This document shows positions 36,056 through 46,449 of a stretch of 64,000 nucleotides of DNA, piece after piece. Position 1 is the stretch's first letter; each line of letters begins with the position of its first letter. The notes below the pieces were generated by a model, which did no database searches, was not told where the DNA came from, and saw only the letters and a list, made by a program, of their open reading frames with translations. The position numbers and the translations under genes were made by a program. Origin of the DNA: DAHUYF01 sp963789275 (GTDB taxonomy: Bacteria; Pseudomonadota; Alphaproteobacteria; ATCC43930; CGMCC-115725); contig CAWBKF010000011.1 of assembly GCA_963789275.1 (NCBI GenBank), positions 186,001 through 250,000 of the forward strand, read 5' to 3'.

Positions 36056-38364
36056 CTAATTTCCTCCTGATGCGAGTTGGCTGAGCGCGCGCCAGATCTT
36101 CTCGGGCGTCGCCGGCATGTCGAGCGCAGTGCCGGGAAGCGCGTCGGTGATGGCGTTCATGACCGCGGCGAGAGCGCCGGTGGTGCCGGCCTCGCCGGTG
36201 CCTTTGACGCCGAGCGGGTTGGTGCGGCAGGGCGCGGGATGGAGCAGGCCCACCACATCCGGCACGGTATCGGCGCGCGGCATGGTGTAGTCCATGAAGG
36301 AGCCGGCGAGCAGCTGGCCGCTCTGGGGATCGTAGACCGCATCCTCGTAGAGCGCCTGGCCGATGCCCTGGGCGACGCCGCCCTGGATCTGGCCGTCGAC
36401 GAGCACGGGATCGAGCGCCACGCCGCAATCATCGACGGCGACATAGGACGGGATGCTAACGACGCCGGTCTCGGGATCGATCTCGATCTCGCAGACATGG
36501 CAGCCATTGGGAAAGGATTGCGGGATCTCGACGCGCGCCTTGCTGTCGAGCGGCTCACCCGCTGCCGCGCCATGCGCCGCCACCTCGAAAAGCGCGACGG
36601 TGCGGTCGGTGCCGACGATGCGAAAGGCGCCGCCGCCATAGTCGATATCGGCCTCGGCGGCCTCGAGGAGCCGCGCGGCGACGCGCCTTCCCTTCTCGAT
36701 CACCAGCTCGACGGCGCGCAGCGAGGCGGCGCCCGAGCTCATGGTGCCGCGCGAGGCGACGGTGCCGGAGCCCTCGATGCCAAGCCGCGTGTCGCCGGCG
36801 CGTACACGCAGCTGCGATTCGGAAATGCCGAGCCGCGCGGCGACAAGACGGCCGAAGATGGTGGCGTGGCCCTGGCCGGTGGCGCCGGCGGCGAGATCGA
36901 GCGCGAGGTGCCGTCGCCCAGAAAGGCGATGCCGGCTCCTTCCATCGGCGCGCCGCCGGCATGCTCGAGGAAGCAGGAGATGCCGAGCCCGCGCCGCTTG
37001 CCCGCGGCTTCCGCGCGCTGCCGGCGCGCGGCAAAGCCGGCGACATCGGCGAGTTTCAGCGCGCTCTCGAAGAGCGCGGGAAAATCGCCGCTGTCATAGA
37101 CGACGCCGACCGGCGCCTTGTAGGGGATCTCGCCCGGCGTGATCAGATTGCGCCGGCGCAGCGCGATCCGGTCGATGCCGGTAATCCGCGCCGCCTCGTC
37201 GATGGCGCGCTCGATCACGTAATTCGCCTCGGGCCGCCCGGCGCCACGATAGGGGCCAGTCGGCACGGTGTTGGTGAAGACGCATTTGACCTCGCCGCGG
37301 ATGCGCGGGATGCGGTACATGCTGCTGAGGCAGCGCGCGAAATTGCTGGTGGCGATGAACGCGCCATGGGACGTGACATAGGCCCCCATGGCGGCCAGTA
37401 CCTTGACGCGGAGTGCCAGGAAATTGCCCTGGGCATCGAGCGCCAGCTCGGCCTCGGTGAGGGTGTCGCGCGCCTGCTGGTCGGTGACGAACGCCTCCGA
37501 GCGCGTCGACATCCAATGCACCGGCCGTCCGACGCGCTTCGCCGCCACCAGCAAGGCCACATATTCGGGATATGCGGGCGCCTTCATGCCGAAGCCGCCG
37601 CCGACATCCTCGGTGGTGACGCGCAGCTTGTCGCGCTCGACGCCGAGAATGGCGACGAGCTGGTCGCGCAGCAATGTCACGCCCTGAGAGCCCACGCGCA
37701 GCGTGAAGAGGCCGCCCGCGGCATCGAAGCTGGCGGTAGCGCCGCGCGGCTCCATCGAAGCGACGATGAGGCGCTGATTGACCAGCGCGACGCGCGCCAT
37801 ATGGGCGGCTCCGCGCATGATGCGGTCGATCTCGCGGCGATTGTCGGGCTCGCCGCCCAGCGCCCAATCGAGCGCGATGTTGCCCGGCGCCTCGGCGAAG
37901 AGCTGCGGCGCGCCCGGCGCCACCGCCTGGCGCAGATCGGTCACCGAATCCAGCACCTCGTAATCGACCTCGACCAGCTCGGCCGCGTCCTGCGCCTCGG
38001 CGCGCGTCTCCGCCACCACCAGCGCCACCGGCTCGCCGGCATGGAGCGCGTGGCCGCCGACCAGCGCCGGCCGGTGCGGCACTTTGAGCGCGCTGCCGTC
38101 GCGGCCGGTCTGCGGCACCGGACGGGCGACGCTGCCAATGCCGGCGGCCGCGATATCGGCGGCGGTGAGGATGGCGAGCACGCCCGGGCGCCGCCGCCGC
38201 CGCCGCGGCATGTCGACGCCGCAGATGCGGGCGAAGGCATGCGGCGAGCGCACGAAGCAGGCGACGGCTTCACCCGGCAGCGGCGCATCGGCGGCGTAGC
38301 GCCCCTCGCCGCGCAACAGCGCCGCATCCTCGACGCGTCCCCGCCACTTTGCCGTCGCCGCCAT
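36056..38364 (-). pseudogene. Molybdenum hydroxylase large subunit (CoxL/xanthine dehydrogenase family), frameshifted
   Basis: The joined frames give a molybdopterin-binding subunit of about 769 residues. Seen: the N-terminal aldehyde-oxidase hammerhead domain (EDAALLRGEGRYAADAPLPG), TTEDVGGGFGMKAPAYPE, the PYRGAGRPEANYVIERAID segment, and the catalytic Glu in KGTGEAGTTGALAAV near the C-terminus. The break near 36920 differs from the others: one base is missing (or two extra) between GTSR and LDLAAGATGQGHA. No FAD or [2Fe-2S] subunit gene adjoins. It starts 12 bases after livF and 3 bases separate its stop from the amidohydrolase ATG, so it belongs to the importer operon and probably hydroxylates the imported compound. 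Confidence 0.85.
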
Positions 38365-38376
38365 GCCGCCCTCGCT

Positions 38377-39087
<711 letters not shown>

Positions 39088-39098
<11 letters not shown>

Positions 39099-39825
39099 GA
39101 TAGACCTCCCGGGTCCGCGGATGCGCCACCACCTCGGCGCGCGTGCCCTCGACGATGACCTCGCCGAAATGCATGAGGGTGATGCGGTCGGCGAGCTCCA
39201 GCGCCACGTCCATGTCGTGCTCGATCATGATCATGGTGACGTCGCGCGGGATCGACGCCAGCAACCGCGCAACCTCCTTGCGCTCGTCGACGGAGAGGCC
39301 GGCGAAGGGCTCGTCGAGCAGCAGCAGCTTCGGCTGCTGCGCCAGCGCCATGGCGATCTCGACGCGGCGGCGCTCGCCATAGGAGGTCTGCGCCAGCGGC
39401 CGGTCGGCAAGATCCGCGAGCCCGACGCTCGCCAGCGCGGCGCGGGCGCGCTGGGTCAGCGCCGCCTGCCGGTCGAGACGCAGGACGGGGTTCCAGCGCA
39501 GCGGCGACAGGCCCAGCAGCGACAAGGTGACATTGCGCAGCAGCGTCTCGCGCGGGAACAAGGTGATGATCTGGTAGGTGCGGGCGAGCCCCAGATGCGG
39601 CCGCGCGCGGCTCGGCAAGGCGGTGATGTCGCGCCCGAAGAGGGCGATGCTGCCGCCATCGGGCTTGAGCTCGCCGGCGATGAGGCTGAACAGCGTCGTC
39701 TTGCCGGCGCCGTTGGGGCCGATGATAAGGCGCCGCTCGCCCTGCGCGACATCGAGCGTGACATCGGCGGTGACGCGCAAGCCCCCGAAGGATTTCCGCA
39801 GTCGGCTCAGCGCCAGCGCGCTCAT
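39088..39825 (-). CDS. livG: Branched-chain amino acid-type ABC transporter ATP-binding protein LivG
   Basis: A 245-residue ATPase of a LivHMGF-type importer. Walker A GPNGAGKTTLF (about 38-48), Q-loop RTYQIITLF, signature SYGERRRVEIAMAL, Walker B LLLLDEPFAGLS and the H-switch IEHDMDVALEL are all present. ATG 39825 overlaps the livM stop by 4 bases (ATGA), and the end overlaps livF by 11 bases, so the transporter genes are translationally coupled. Confidence 0.95.
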
Positions 39826-40787
39826 CGCATGCCCCGAGCGGCGGGAACGCCGCGCCGCTGCGCCCAGAGCCAGCGCCCGAGCCGCGCCGAGCCCGGCACC
39901 AACCCCTCCGGCATGAAGATGACGATGGCGACGAAGATGGCGCCGAGCACGAAGTTCCAGCGCTCGATATAGGCGCTCGCCACGTTCTTCATCACGACGA
40001 CCAGCGCCGCGCCGGCGATCGGGCCGAGGAGCGTGCCCGACCCGCCCGAAATCACCATGAGCAGCGCCTCGGCCGAGCTGCCCAGCGCCAGCACGTTTGG
40101 GCTCACGAACTGGTTGTAATAACAGAAGAGCAGCCCGGCGACGCCGCTCCAGAATCCCGAGAAGAGGAAGGCCAGGAAGCGGATGAGCCAGACGTTGTAT
40201 CCCAGCGCGGTCATGCGCCGCGGCTGGTCGCGCGTGCCTGTGAGGCTGGCGCCCATCGGCGAGGCGACGAACACCGCCATCGACACGACGGCGACAAGAA
40301 AGACGATCAGCGTGAAGTAATAGAACGGCGTCGCCGCGGCGAGCGAGAATCCCAGAGGCTGCGGCCGGGCCGCCAGGTTGATGCCGTTGTCGCCGCCGGT
40401 GAGGCCGATCCAGCGATAGGCGAGCCCCCACAGGATCTGGCCGATGGCCAGCGTGATCATGAGGAAGCCGATGCCGGTGGCGCGCAGCGACAGCACCGCG
40501 AAGCCCGCCGAGGTCACGATGATCGCCGCCAGCGCCAAGAGCGCCGCCGGGAGCTGGCCGAAGCCCTCGGCGACGAACCAGGCCGCGGCATAGCTCGCAA
40601 CGCCGAAGAGGCCGGCATGGCCGAGCGACACCAGCCCGGCATAGCCCACCAGCAGATTGAGGCCGAGCGCGAACACGGCGTAGATCAGAATCTGGCTCAC
40701 GATGTTGACGTAATAGCTGTTGGCGATCCACAGCGGCACGGTTGCGAGCAGGCAGAGCGCCGCCGCTATCGCCGCGAGCCGGCTCAT
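39822..40787 (-). CDS. livM: Branched-chain amino acid-type ABC transporter permease LivM
   Basis: A 321-residue inner-membrane permease with about nine hydrophobic segments. Family features seen: YAVFALGLNLLVGYAGLVSL, GHAGLFGVASYAAA, ITLAIGQILWGLAYRW and FSGFWSGVAGLLFCYY with the terminal EGLVPG. ATG 40787 overlaps the livH stop (ATGA). Together with LivH it forms the channel for the solute delivered by the binding protein at 42048-43280. Confidence 0.95.
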   Translation of the reverse strand: MSRLAAIAAALCLLATVPLWIANSYYVNIVSQILIYAVFALGLNLLVGYAGLVSLGHAGLFGVASYAAAWFVAEGFGQLPAALLALAAIIVTSAGFAVLSLRATGIGFLMITLAIGQILWGLAYRWIGLTGGDNGINLAARPQPLGFSLAAATPFYYFTLIVFLVAVVSMAVFVASPMGASLTGTRDQPRRMTALGYNVWLIRFLAFLFSGFWSGVAGLLFCYYNQFVSPNVLALGSSAEALLMVISGGSGTLLGPIAGAALVVVMKNVASAYIERWNFVLGAIFVAIVIFMPEGLVPGSARLGRWLWAQRRGVPAARGMR

Positions 40788-41644
40788 GGAGCATGCCTGC
40801 CGAAGAGGCCCTGCGGGCGGAACAGCAGGATGAGCAGCATCGGCAGGAAGAGGATGATATAGGCGAGCTCCGGGAACAGCACCTGGCCGAAATTGTAGAG
40901 GAGCCCGATGATGAAGCTGCCGAGCAGCGCGCCGAGCAGGCTGCCGGTGCCGCCGAGGATGACGACGATGAGCGCCAGCGGCAGCATGTCGCCGTCGAGC
41001 CCGGGATAGACCGAGAGGATCGGTCCGCCCATGACGCCGGCAAAGCCGGCGATCGCCGCGCCGAGGCAGAAGACCAGGGTGAAGAGCCTGGAGACGCGGA
41101 TGCCGGTGACCCGCGCCATGGCGGGGTCGTCGACGCCGGCGCGGATCATCGCGCCGAGCCGCGTGCGGTCCAGCATCAGCCAGAGCGCCAAGGCGGTGGC
41201 GACGGCGATGAGCACGATCACCAGGCGATAGGTCGGAAAGACGATGCTGGCGATCGGCGTCGCGCCGCGCAGGCCCGCGGGCGTGTCGAGCGGGATCGGG
41301 TCGCCGCCCCACACCATGAGGCAGAGATCGGCGATCATGAAGGAGAGGCCCAGCGTCACCAGCACCTGCGCCAGCTCCTGGCCCGCGAGCCGGCGCAGCA
41401 GCAGCCGCTCGATGGCGCCGCCGATCACCGCCATCGCCGCCGCCGCCAGCAGCGCTGCCAGCCAGAAATTGAGCCCGAGCGCGAGAAAGCTCGCGCCAAG
41501 ATATGCCCCCAGCATGAAGAACGAGCCATGCGTCAGATTGGGGATGCGCATCAGGCCGAAGATCAGCGAGAAGCCCGCCGAGAGCAAGAAGAGCAGGCCG
41601 CCCAGGGTAACGCTGTTCACCCCCAGCAGCAGCCACTGGCTCAT
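40784..41644 (-). CDS. livH: Branched-chain amino acid-type ABC transporter permease LivH
   Basis: A 286-residue permease partner of LivM. Seen: GVNSVTLGGLLFLLSAGFSL, GLMRIPNLTHGSFFMLGAYL, RTRLGAMIRAGVDDPAMARV and the terminal ILLFRPQGLFGRHAP, all standard for LivH. The start at ATG 41644 is set by the family N-terminus; the longer open frame upstream is repeat DNA. The binding-protein gene lies 403 bases further upstream on the same strand. Confidence 0.94.
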   Translation of the reverse strand: MSQWLLLGVNSVTLGGLLFLLSAGFSLIFGLMRIPNLTHGSFFMLGAYLGASFLALGLNFWLAALLAAAAMAVIGGAIERLLLRRLAGQELAQVLVTLGLSFMIADLCLMVWGGDPIPLDTPAGLRGATPIASIVFPTYRLVIVLIAVATALALWLMLDRTRLGAMIRAGVDDPAMARVTGIRVSRLFTLVFCLGAAIAGFAGVMGGPILSVYPGLDGDMLPLALIVVILGGTGSLLGALLGSFIIGLLYNFGQVLFPELAYIILFLPMLLILLFRPQGLFGRHAP

Positions 41645-42047
41645 GATCCCTGCCCTCGCTCGGAAGATGCGCCCGCTGCTCACTGCCGCTGCATGCGGGC
41701 AGGGCAATCGCAGGTGCCGCCGAGCCTGGTCGGGAAGTTCACCACGGAGGCACGGAGAACACGGAGAAAGAAGAAAGCGCGCCCGGCAAACATCGACGCG
41801 ATCATCCGTTTTCGCTTCCCCGCGCAAGCGGGAGGCCCAGAAGCGACTGCACGTCGGTCGCGCCTGGGCCCCCGCTTTCGCGGGGACGGCGGTGATTGGC
41901 GGGGAATTAGATGCGTAGAACATACGGTCAAGCGTGCCAATCTTCTCTTCTCCGTGACACCCGTGCTCTCCGTGGTGAACCCCACATGCGGTCGCCGTGC
42001 GCTTCTCGGGAACGGCGGGGGCAGGATGCGTTGCACAGGCACTCGGG
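41645..42047. other. 403-base gap between the binding-protein gene and livH
   Basis: This gap is mostly repeat DNA: a long dispersed inverted repeat at 41738-41979 with a second inverted repeat nested inside. It breaks what would otherwise be a continuous liv operon. The 90 bases nearest livH show no evident promoter. A stable RNA hairpin here may give more binding protein than permease. Confidence 0.6.
41738..41979. repeat. Dispersed inverted repeat, ACCACGGAGGCACGGAG family, copy 2, with nested REP
   Basis: The left arm TTCACCACGGAGGCACGGAG and right arm CTCCGTGGTGAA are the ends of the family also seen at 18502-18600 and 48518-48616. Unlike those compact copies (about 100 bases), this one is stretched to 242 bases because another palindrome (arms GCGGGAGGCCCAG and CTGGGCCCCCGC, near 41826-41885) lies in its centre. 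Confidence 0.75.
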
Positions 42048-43280
42048 TCACCCCTTCAGCGGCGGGAAGTCGCGCGAATAGACCGGCTGGGTCAGGTATT
42101 TTGCCTGATCATAGGTCCAGAACTGGCTCACACCGGGATAGGTCTTGACGATGGTGTTGACGAGCTTGGCGTCCGTGCGCTCGAGCTTGCGGATGAAGAC
42201 GTTGCCGACGACGTTGCCCAGCGCGTCGAAATGGAAGGCGCCGCGCGGCGTGTCGGTAAGCGAGACGGCGCGCAGCGCCGCGATCAGCGCCGGGCGGTCC
42301 TCGGTCTTGCCGCCGGTCTGCTGCAAGGCGGCCTCGATGCACATGCCGTTGATGAAGGTGCCCGCCGCGTAGCCGCCGGGGATGTTGCCCGACGCGCTCA
42401 CCATGTCGGCGACGAACTGCTTGTTGCTGGGCGTGTCGAGATCGCTCGAATACCAGGAGGCGGAGATGGCGCCCACGGCATCGTCGCCGAAGCTTTTGAG
42501 GAGCGCGTCGTCATAGGCGGTCCAGCCGCCGAGGACGGGATATTTCGCCTTGGCGCCGAGCTCGGCATATTGCTGGTTGAACTTGATCGGGTTGGAGCCG
42601 GCAAAGCCGTTCCAGACGCCGTCGATGTCGGCGAGCTGCGAGATGAACGGCGTATAATCCGCGGTGTTGAGCGGCGGCCACAGCTTCTTGACGATGTGGC
42701 CGCCTTCATCCTCGAAGACCCGCTGGAAGCCGCCGGCCTGCTCGTAGCCGAAGGCGAAATCCTCGGAGATGGTGGCCACGCGCTTCAGCTTCATCTCCTT
42801 AACGGCGTAGTCGGCGAGCGGGTGATTGCATTGGGACGAGGTCGCCGAGGCCCGGACGAAATAGGCGTTGGGCTTGCGCTGGGTCATGTCGTCGGCGGCG
42901 GCGAGGCTCAGCATCGGCACCCGGGCCTGCTCGACATAGGCGGTGATCGCCAGCAGCTCGAAGGCGGCCAGCGGGCCGATGATGAAATCGACCTTGTCGC
43001 GCTCGACCAGCTCCTGCGCCTTGGTCTTGGCGCCGGCAGGGTTGCCGCCGGTATCGGCGGTGATGAGCTCGACCGGGCGCCCGGCGAGCGTCGAATTGCG
43101 CTGCTTCAGAAAGGCGGTGAGCCCCTGCTCCATCTGGAGGCCGCCTTGCGCCAGCGGCCCGGTCTTCACCGTCAGCAGCCCGAGGCGCACGTTCTGCGCC
43201 TGGGCGATCGCCGGCGCCCAGGGCAGCGCCGCCGCCGCCGCGCCCGCCAGAAACTTCCGCCGACCGAGATGCCACGCCAT
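42048..43280 (-). CDS. ABC transporter substrate-binding protein, branched-chain amino acid type, probably Tat-exported
   Basis: A 410-residue periplasmic binding protein for the livHMGF importer downstream. The N-terminus has a twin-arginine-like motif GRRKFLAG followed by an Ala-rich core and AIAQAQ cleavage region, so Tat export is likely. The mature part starts VRLGLLTVKTGPLAQGG and includes VDFIIGPLAAFELLAI, matching Peripla_BP_6. ATG 43280 follows GAGGGAGGGG. The ligand is unknown; the surrounding oxidases suggest a cyclic or aromatic compound rather than an amino acid. Confidence 0.92.
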   Translation of the reverse strand: MAWHLGRRKFLAGAAAAALPWAPAIAQAQNVRLGLLTVKTGPLAQGGLQMEQGLTAFLKQRNSTLAGRPVELITADTGGNPAGAKTKAQELVERDKVDFIIGPLAAFELLAITAYVEQARVPMLSLAAADDMTQRKPNAYFVRASATSSQCNHPLADYAVKEMKLKRVATISEDFAFGYEQAGGFQRVFEDEGGHIVKKLWPPLNTADYTPFISQLADIDGVWNGFAGSNPIKFNQQYAELGAKAKYPVLGGWTAYDDALLKSFGDDAVGAISASWYSSDLDTPSNKQFVADMVSASGNIPGGYAAGTFINGMCIEAALQQTGGKTEDRPALIAALRAVSLTDTPRGAFHFDALGNVVGNVFIRKLERTDAKLVNTIVKTYPGVSQFWTYDQAKYLTQPVYSRDFPPLKG

Positions 43281-43350
43281 GAACCCCTCCCTCGCATGAC
43301 CGCTCTGCGGCGGCTCTATGATGCCTGTCGCGCCCGACGCCAGCGGGGCT

Positions 43351-43364
43351 TGATCAAGTGATAA
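43351..43364. promoter_or_regulatory. Candidate operator, distal half of a pair (TGATCA-AG-TGATAA)
   Basis: In the 237-base divergent gap between the binding-protein and LLM genes, TGATCA-AG-TGATAA resembles the perfect palindrome at 43483-43496. It lies near the start of the minus-strand binding-protein gene, so occupancy would act on that promoter. The regulator could be the TetR protein at 44783. Binding is inferred. Confidence 0.4.
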
Positions 43365-43482
43365 TGATGATCGGCGAGCGCCGCTATCCCGTCCAGCAAA
43401 AAAGCGGCGGCCGAGCGCGGCGCCGGAGGAAAAACCGCGAAATCCGCGGCCGCCGCCGCAGCGCTTGCCTTCACCCCCGACT

Positions 43483-43496
43483 TTATCAGATGATAA
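43483..43496. promoter_or_regulatory. Candidate operator, perfect palindrome TTATCA-GA-TGATAA
   Basis: A perfect 6-2-6 inverted repeat 21 bases before the LLM start codon. With the related site at 43351 (132 bases away) it could control both divergent arms of the catabolic locus, perhaps by looping. A/T-rich sequence of this sort is rare in the surrounding DNA. Confidence 0.5.
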
Positions 43497-43517
43497 GGAC
43501 GGAGGAGGCCCAGATCC

Positions 43518-44619
43518 ATGCAGCTCGGCTATTTCACCATGCCGCTCCACCCGCCGGAGCGCGATTATACGGAGACGCTGCGGGAGGACCGCGAGGCGAT
43601 CATCCTCGCCGACCGGCTCGGCTATGCCGAGGCCTTCATCGGCGAGCATGTCACCGACCGCGCCGAGACCATCACCTCCTGCCTCATCTTCATCGCCGGG
43701 CTGATCGGCGAGACCCGGCGCATCAAGCTTGGCAGCGGCACGGTCAACCTGCCCAACAGCCACCCCGCTGCGGTGGCGGCGCAGGTGGCGATGCTCGACC
43801 ACCTGCTCGAGGGCCGCTTCCTCTTCGGCATCAGTCCCGGGCGGCCTGCGCTCGGATGCCGAGGTGTTCGGCAATCTCGACAGTGACCGCACCGCCATGT
43901 TCGTCGAGGCGATCGACATGGTGCTGAAGATCTGGTCGTCCGATCCGCCGTACAACCTCCAAGGCAAGTTCTGGAAGGTGACCACCGAGCGCACCCTCGA
44001 CCGGCAGATCGGTCAGGGCGTGATGGTGAAGCCCTATCAGCAGCCGCATCCGCCGATCGTCGTCACCGTGGTGGCGCCCTTCTCCAAGGGTGTCGTCGCC
44101 GCGGCCGAGCGCGGCTGGACGCCGATCTCCGCCAACTTCCTGCAGCCACCCTGGGTCGCGTCGCACTGGCCGATGTACGAGCAGGGCTGCAAGACTGCCG
44201 GCCGCCCGGCGCGGCGCGGCGACTGGCGCGTCGCCAAGAGCGTGTTCGTCGCCGATGACGAGGCGACCGCGCGCCGCTATGCCAAGGAGGAAGGCAGTCC
44301 CTACCGCTTCTATTACCGCAACCTCATGAAGAAGCTCATCAGCAACGGCCGGCCGGAGCTGTTCAAGCGCGACCGGGCCATGCCGGACAGCGCCATCACC
44401 CTCGATTATGTCGTGGAGTCGCTGGTCATCTGCGGTACCGTGAACAGCGTCGTCGACCAGCTCCTGGCGTTCCGCGAGACGGTTGGCGATTTCGGCACTT
44501 TGCTCTATGCCGGACATGATTGGGTGGACCCCGCGCTCGGCAAGCGCTCGATGGAGCTGATGGCGACCGAGGTCATGCCCCGGGTCAACGAGGCGTTGAA
44601 GACAAAGGCGGCCGAATAG
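43518..44619 (+). pseudogene. LLM class flavin-dependent oxidoreductase, frameshifted
   Basis: Joined frames give a luciferase-like flavin monooxygenase of about 366 residues. Seen: MQLGYFTMPLHPPERDYTET, AEAFIGEHVTD with the His, IKLGSGTVNLPNSHPAAVAA, HLLEGRFLFGISPGG, and, in the second frame, LRSDAEVFGNL, PYNLQGKFWKVTTER, VAAAERGWTPISANFL. One extra G near 43843 (CCCGGGCGGCC for CCCGGCGGCC) breaks the frame. Such enzymes use FMNH2 from a separate reductase to oxidise alkanes, sulfonates or ring carbonyls. ATG 43518 is behind AAGGACGGAGGAGG. Confidence 0.87.
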
Positions 44620-44643
44620 GCCGCGTGTGCGCTGCAGTGAGGT

Positions 44644-44762
44644 CGGTGCGTCCTTCGACAGGCGCGCTGCGCGCGCCAGCTCAGGATGAGGTAGATAGTT
44701 GATGGCAAAAAGAAAATCACCTCATCCTGAGCGCGAGCGTAGCGAGCAGTCGAAGGACGCAC
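44644..44762. repeat. Large inverted repeat, GTGCGTCCTTCGAC family
   Basis: Left arm GGTGCGTCCTTCGACAGG to CTCAGGATGAGGT, right arm ACCTCATCCTGAG to GTCGAAGGACGCAC, with about 26 bases between. The full hairpin separates the LLM and tetR genes. Parts of it recur at 15690 (left arm) and near 22545-22625 (centre). It reaches almost to the chosen tetR start. Confidence 0.8.
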
Positions 44763-44782
44763 GGAGTCCATCCAAGGCGGCA

Positions 44783-45487
44783 ATGGCTGCGATAACGACC
44801 GTCCTGGCTCGCCCCATGCGCAAACCCGCCGCGTCCCGCACTCTGCGCGGCAGGGCCAAATCCGCCAAGGCGTCGAAGCGGCTGCCCGCCGCCGATCGCG
44901 AACAGCAGATCGTCGCCGAGGCCATCCGCTTCTTCGCCGAGGTGGGCTTTGCCGGCCAGACCCGCGAGCTGGCGCAGCGCCTCGGCATCACCCAGCCGTT
45001 GCTCTACCGCTATTTCCCGACCAAGCAGGATCTGGTCGAGCGCGTCTTCAAGGAGATGTTCCTGAAGCGGATGGATCCGAGCTGGCCGGCGCTCATCGCC
45101 GACCGCTCGCGCCCGCTCGAAGCGCGGCTGCTCGACTTCTATCGGCGCTACGCGCAGGCCACCTATACCTATGAATGGATCCGCATCTACATGTTCTCGG
45201 CGCTGATGGGCAATGACATCAACCGGCGCTACATCGGCATCGTCGAAAAGAAGCTCCTGAAGCCGATCTGCGCCGAGATCCGTCATCATTGCCGCCTGGC
45301 GCTGGCGCCGGAAGCGCCGATCACCGAGGCCGAGCTCGAGCATGTCTGGGTGATGCATGGCGGCATCTTCTATTATGCCGTGCGCAAGTACGTCTATCAC
45401 AGCCGGGTGGCGGTGAATTTCGACGCCATCGTGCGCCGCGCGGTGGCGGCGATGCTGGCCGGCGTCACGGCGCTCGGCGCGCCTTAA
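44783..45487 (+). CDS. TetR/AcrR family transcriptional regulator
   Basis: A regulator of about 234 residues. After a basic, low-complexity N-terminal 45 residues comes the TetR helix-turn-helix (REQQIVAEAIRFFAEVGFAG, ELAQRLGITQPLLYRYFPTK), then a helical ligand domain. The open frame continues back to 44699, but those codons are the right arm of an intergenic repeat, so the start is set at ATG 44783 (AAGGCGG before it). ATG 44816 is also possible. It lies between LLM and the HIBADH-type gene and is the best candidate regulator of the catabolic locus. Confidence 0.88.
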   Translation: MAAITTVLARPMRKPAASRTLRGRAKSAKASKRLPAADREQQIVAEAIRFFAEVGFAGQTRELAQRLGITQPLLYRYFPTKQDLVERVFKEMFLKRMDPSWPALIADRSRPLEARLLDFYRRYAQATYTYEWIRIYMFSALMGNDINRRYIGIVEKKLLKPICAEIRHHCRLALAPEAPITEAELEHVWVMHGGIFYYAVRKYVYHSRVAVNFDAIVRRAVAAMLAGVTALGAP

Positions 45488-45513
45488 CTGCCCTGACAAT
45501 CACGGGAGGAGAG

Positions 45514-46393
45514 ATGAAAACCGGCATTATCGGCGTCGGCATCATGGGCTCGGCGATTGCCCGCAACGTCATCGCGGCGGGGCTGCCGCTGATCGGCTTC
45601 GACACGGCGCCGCGAGCGCCAGAGCGAGCTCGCCGCCATGGGCGGCGAGGTGGCGCGCTCGGCCGAAGCGGTGGCGGCGGGCGCCGACATCATCCTCACG
45701 AGCCTGCCGAGCAGCACCGCCTTCGACGAGAGCGCGGCGGCGATCCGCGCCAGCGCCAAGAAAGGCACGGTAGTCGCCGAGCTGAGCACGCTGCCGATCG
45801 CGGTCAAGGAGCGCCAGCATGCGCTCCTCGCCGAGGCGGGGATCACGCTGCTCGACTGTCCCCTGAGCGGGACGGGCGCGCAGGCGGTCACCCGCGACCT
45901 GGTCATCTACGCCTCGGGCGAGAAGGCGGCGTTCGAACGCTGCGCCAAGGTCTTCGCCGGCTTCGCGCGGCTCAGCCACTATCTCGGCGCCTTCGGCAAT
46001 GGCAGCCGGATGAAGTTCGTCGCCAATCTGCTGGTCGCCATCCACAATGTCGCCACCGCCGAGGCGATGGTGCTCGGCGCCCGGGCGGGGCTCGCGCCGG
46101 ACGACATCGTCAAGGTGATCGCCAGCGGCGCCGGCAATTCCCGCGTCTTCGAGTTGCGCGCGCCGCTGATGGCCAAGAGCGAGTACCAGCCGGCGACAAT
46201 GAAGATCGACATCTGGCAGAAGGACATGGCGGTGATCGGCGAGTTCGCCAAGAGCCTCGGCGTGGGATTGCCGCTGTTCAGCGCCACCGTGCCGATCTAC
46301 AACGGCGCCGTCGGCATGGGCCTCGGCAACGACGACACCGCCGCCGTCTGCGCCGTGCTCGAGGCGATGGCGGGGGTCGAGCGGAAGGGCTGA
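45514..46393 (+). pseudogene. NAD(P)-dependent 3-hydroxyisobutyrate-dehydrogenase-family protein, frameshifted
   Basis: Joined frames give a beta-hydroxyacid dehydrogenase of about 292 residues. Seen: the dinucleotide motif IIGVGIMGSAIARNVIAAG at the N-terminus, then in the second frame ILTSLPSSTAFDESAAAIRA, LLDCPLSGTGAQAVTRDLVI (substrate-binding), and the catalytic Lys in GNGSRMKFVANLLVAIHNVA. One extra base near 45613 (CCGCGAGCGCC for CCGGAGCGCC or similar) breaks the frame between DTAP and ERQSELAAMGG. ATG 45514 follows GGGAGGAGAG. It is probably in one transcription unit with the SDR and P450 genes. Confidence 0.87.
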
Positions 46394-46449
46394 GGCCGTC
46401 TCGCCTCGCCCGCCTGTTCCGCCTATGATGAGCTCATCAGGAGGAACCG

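Noticed and set aside
44693..44718. Possible tRNA or small RNA in the centre of the 44644 inverted repeat
   Set aside because: The fold is a simple hairpin without a cloverleaf or conserved T-loop, and parts of it recur elsewhere as repeats.
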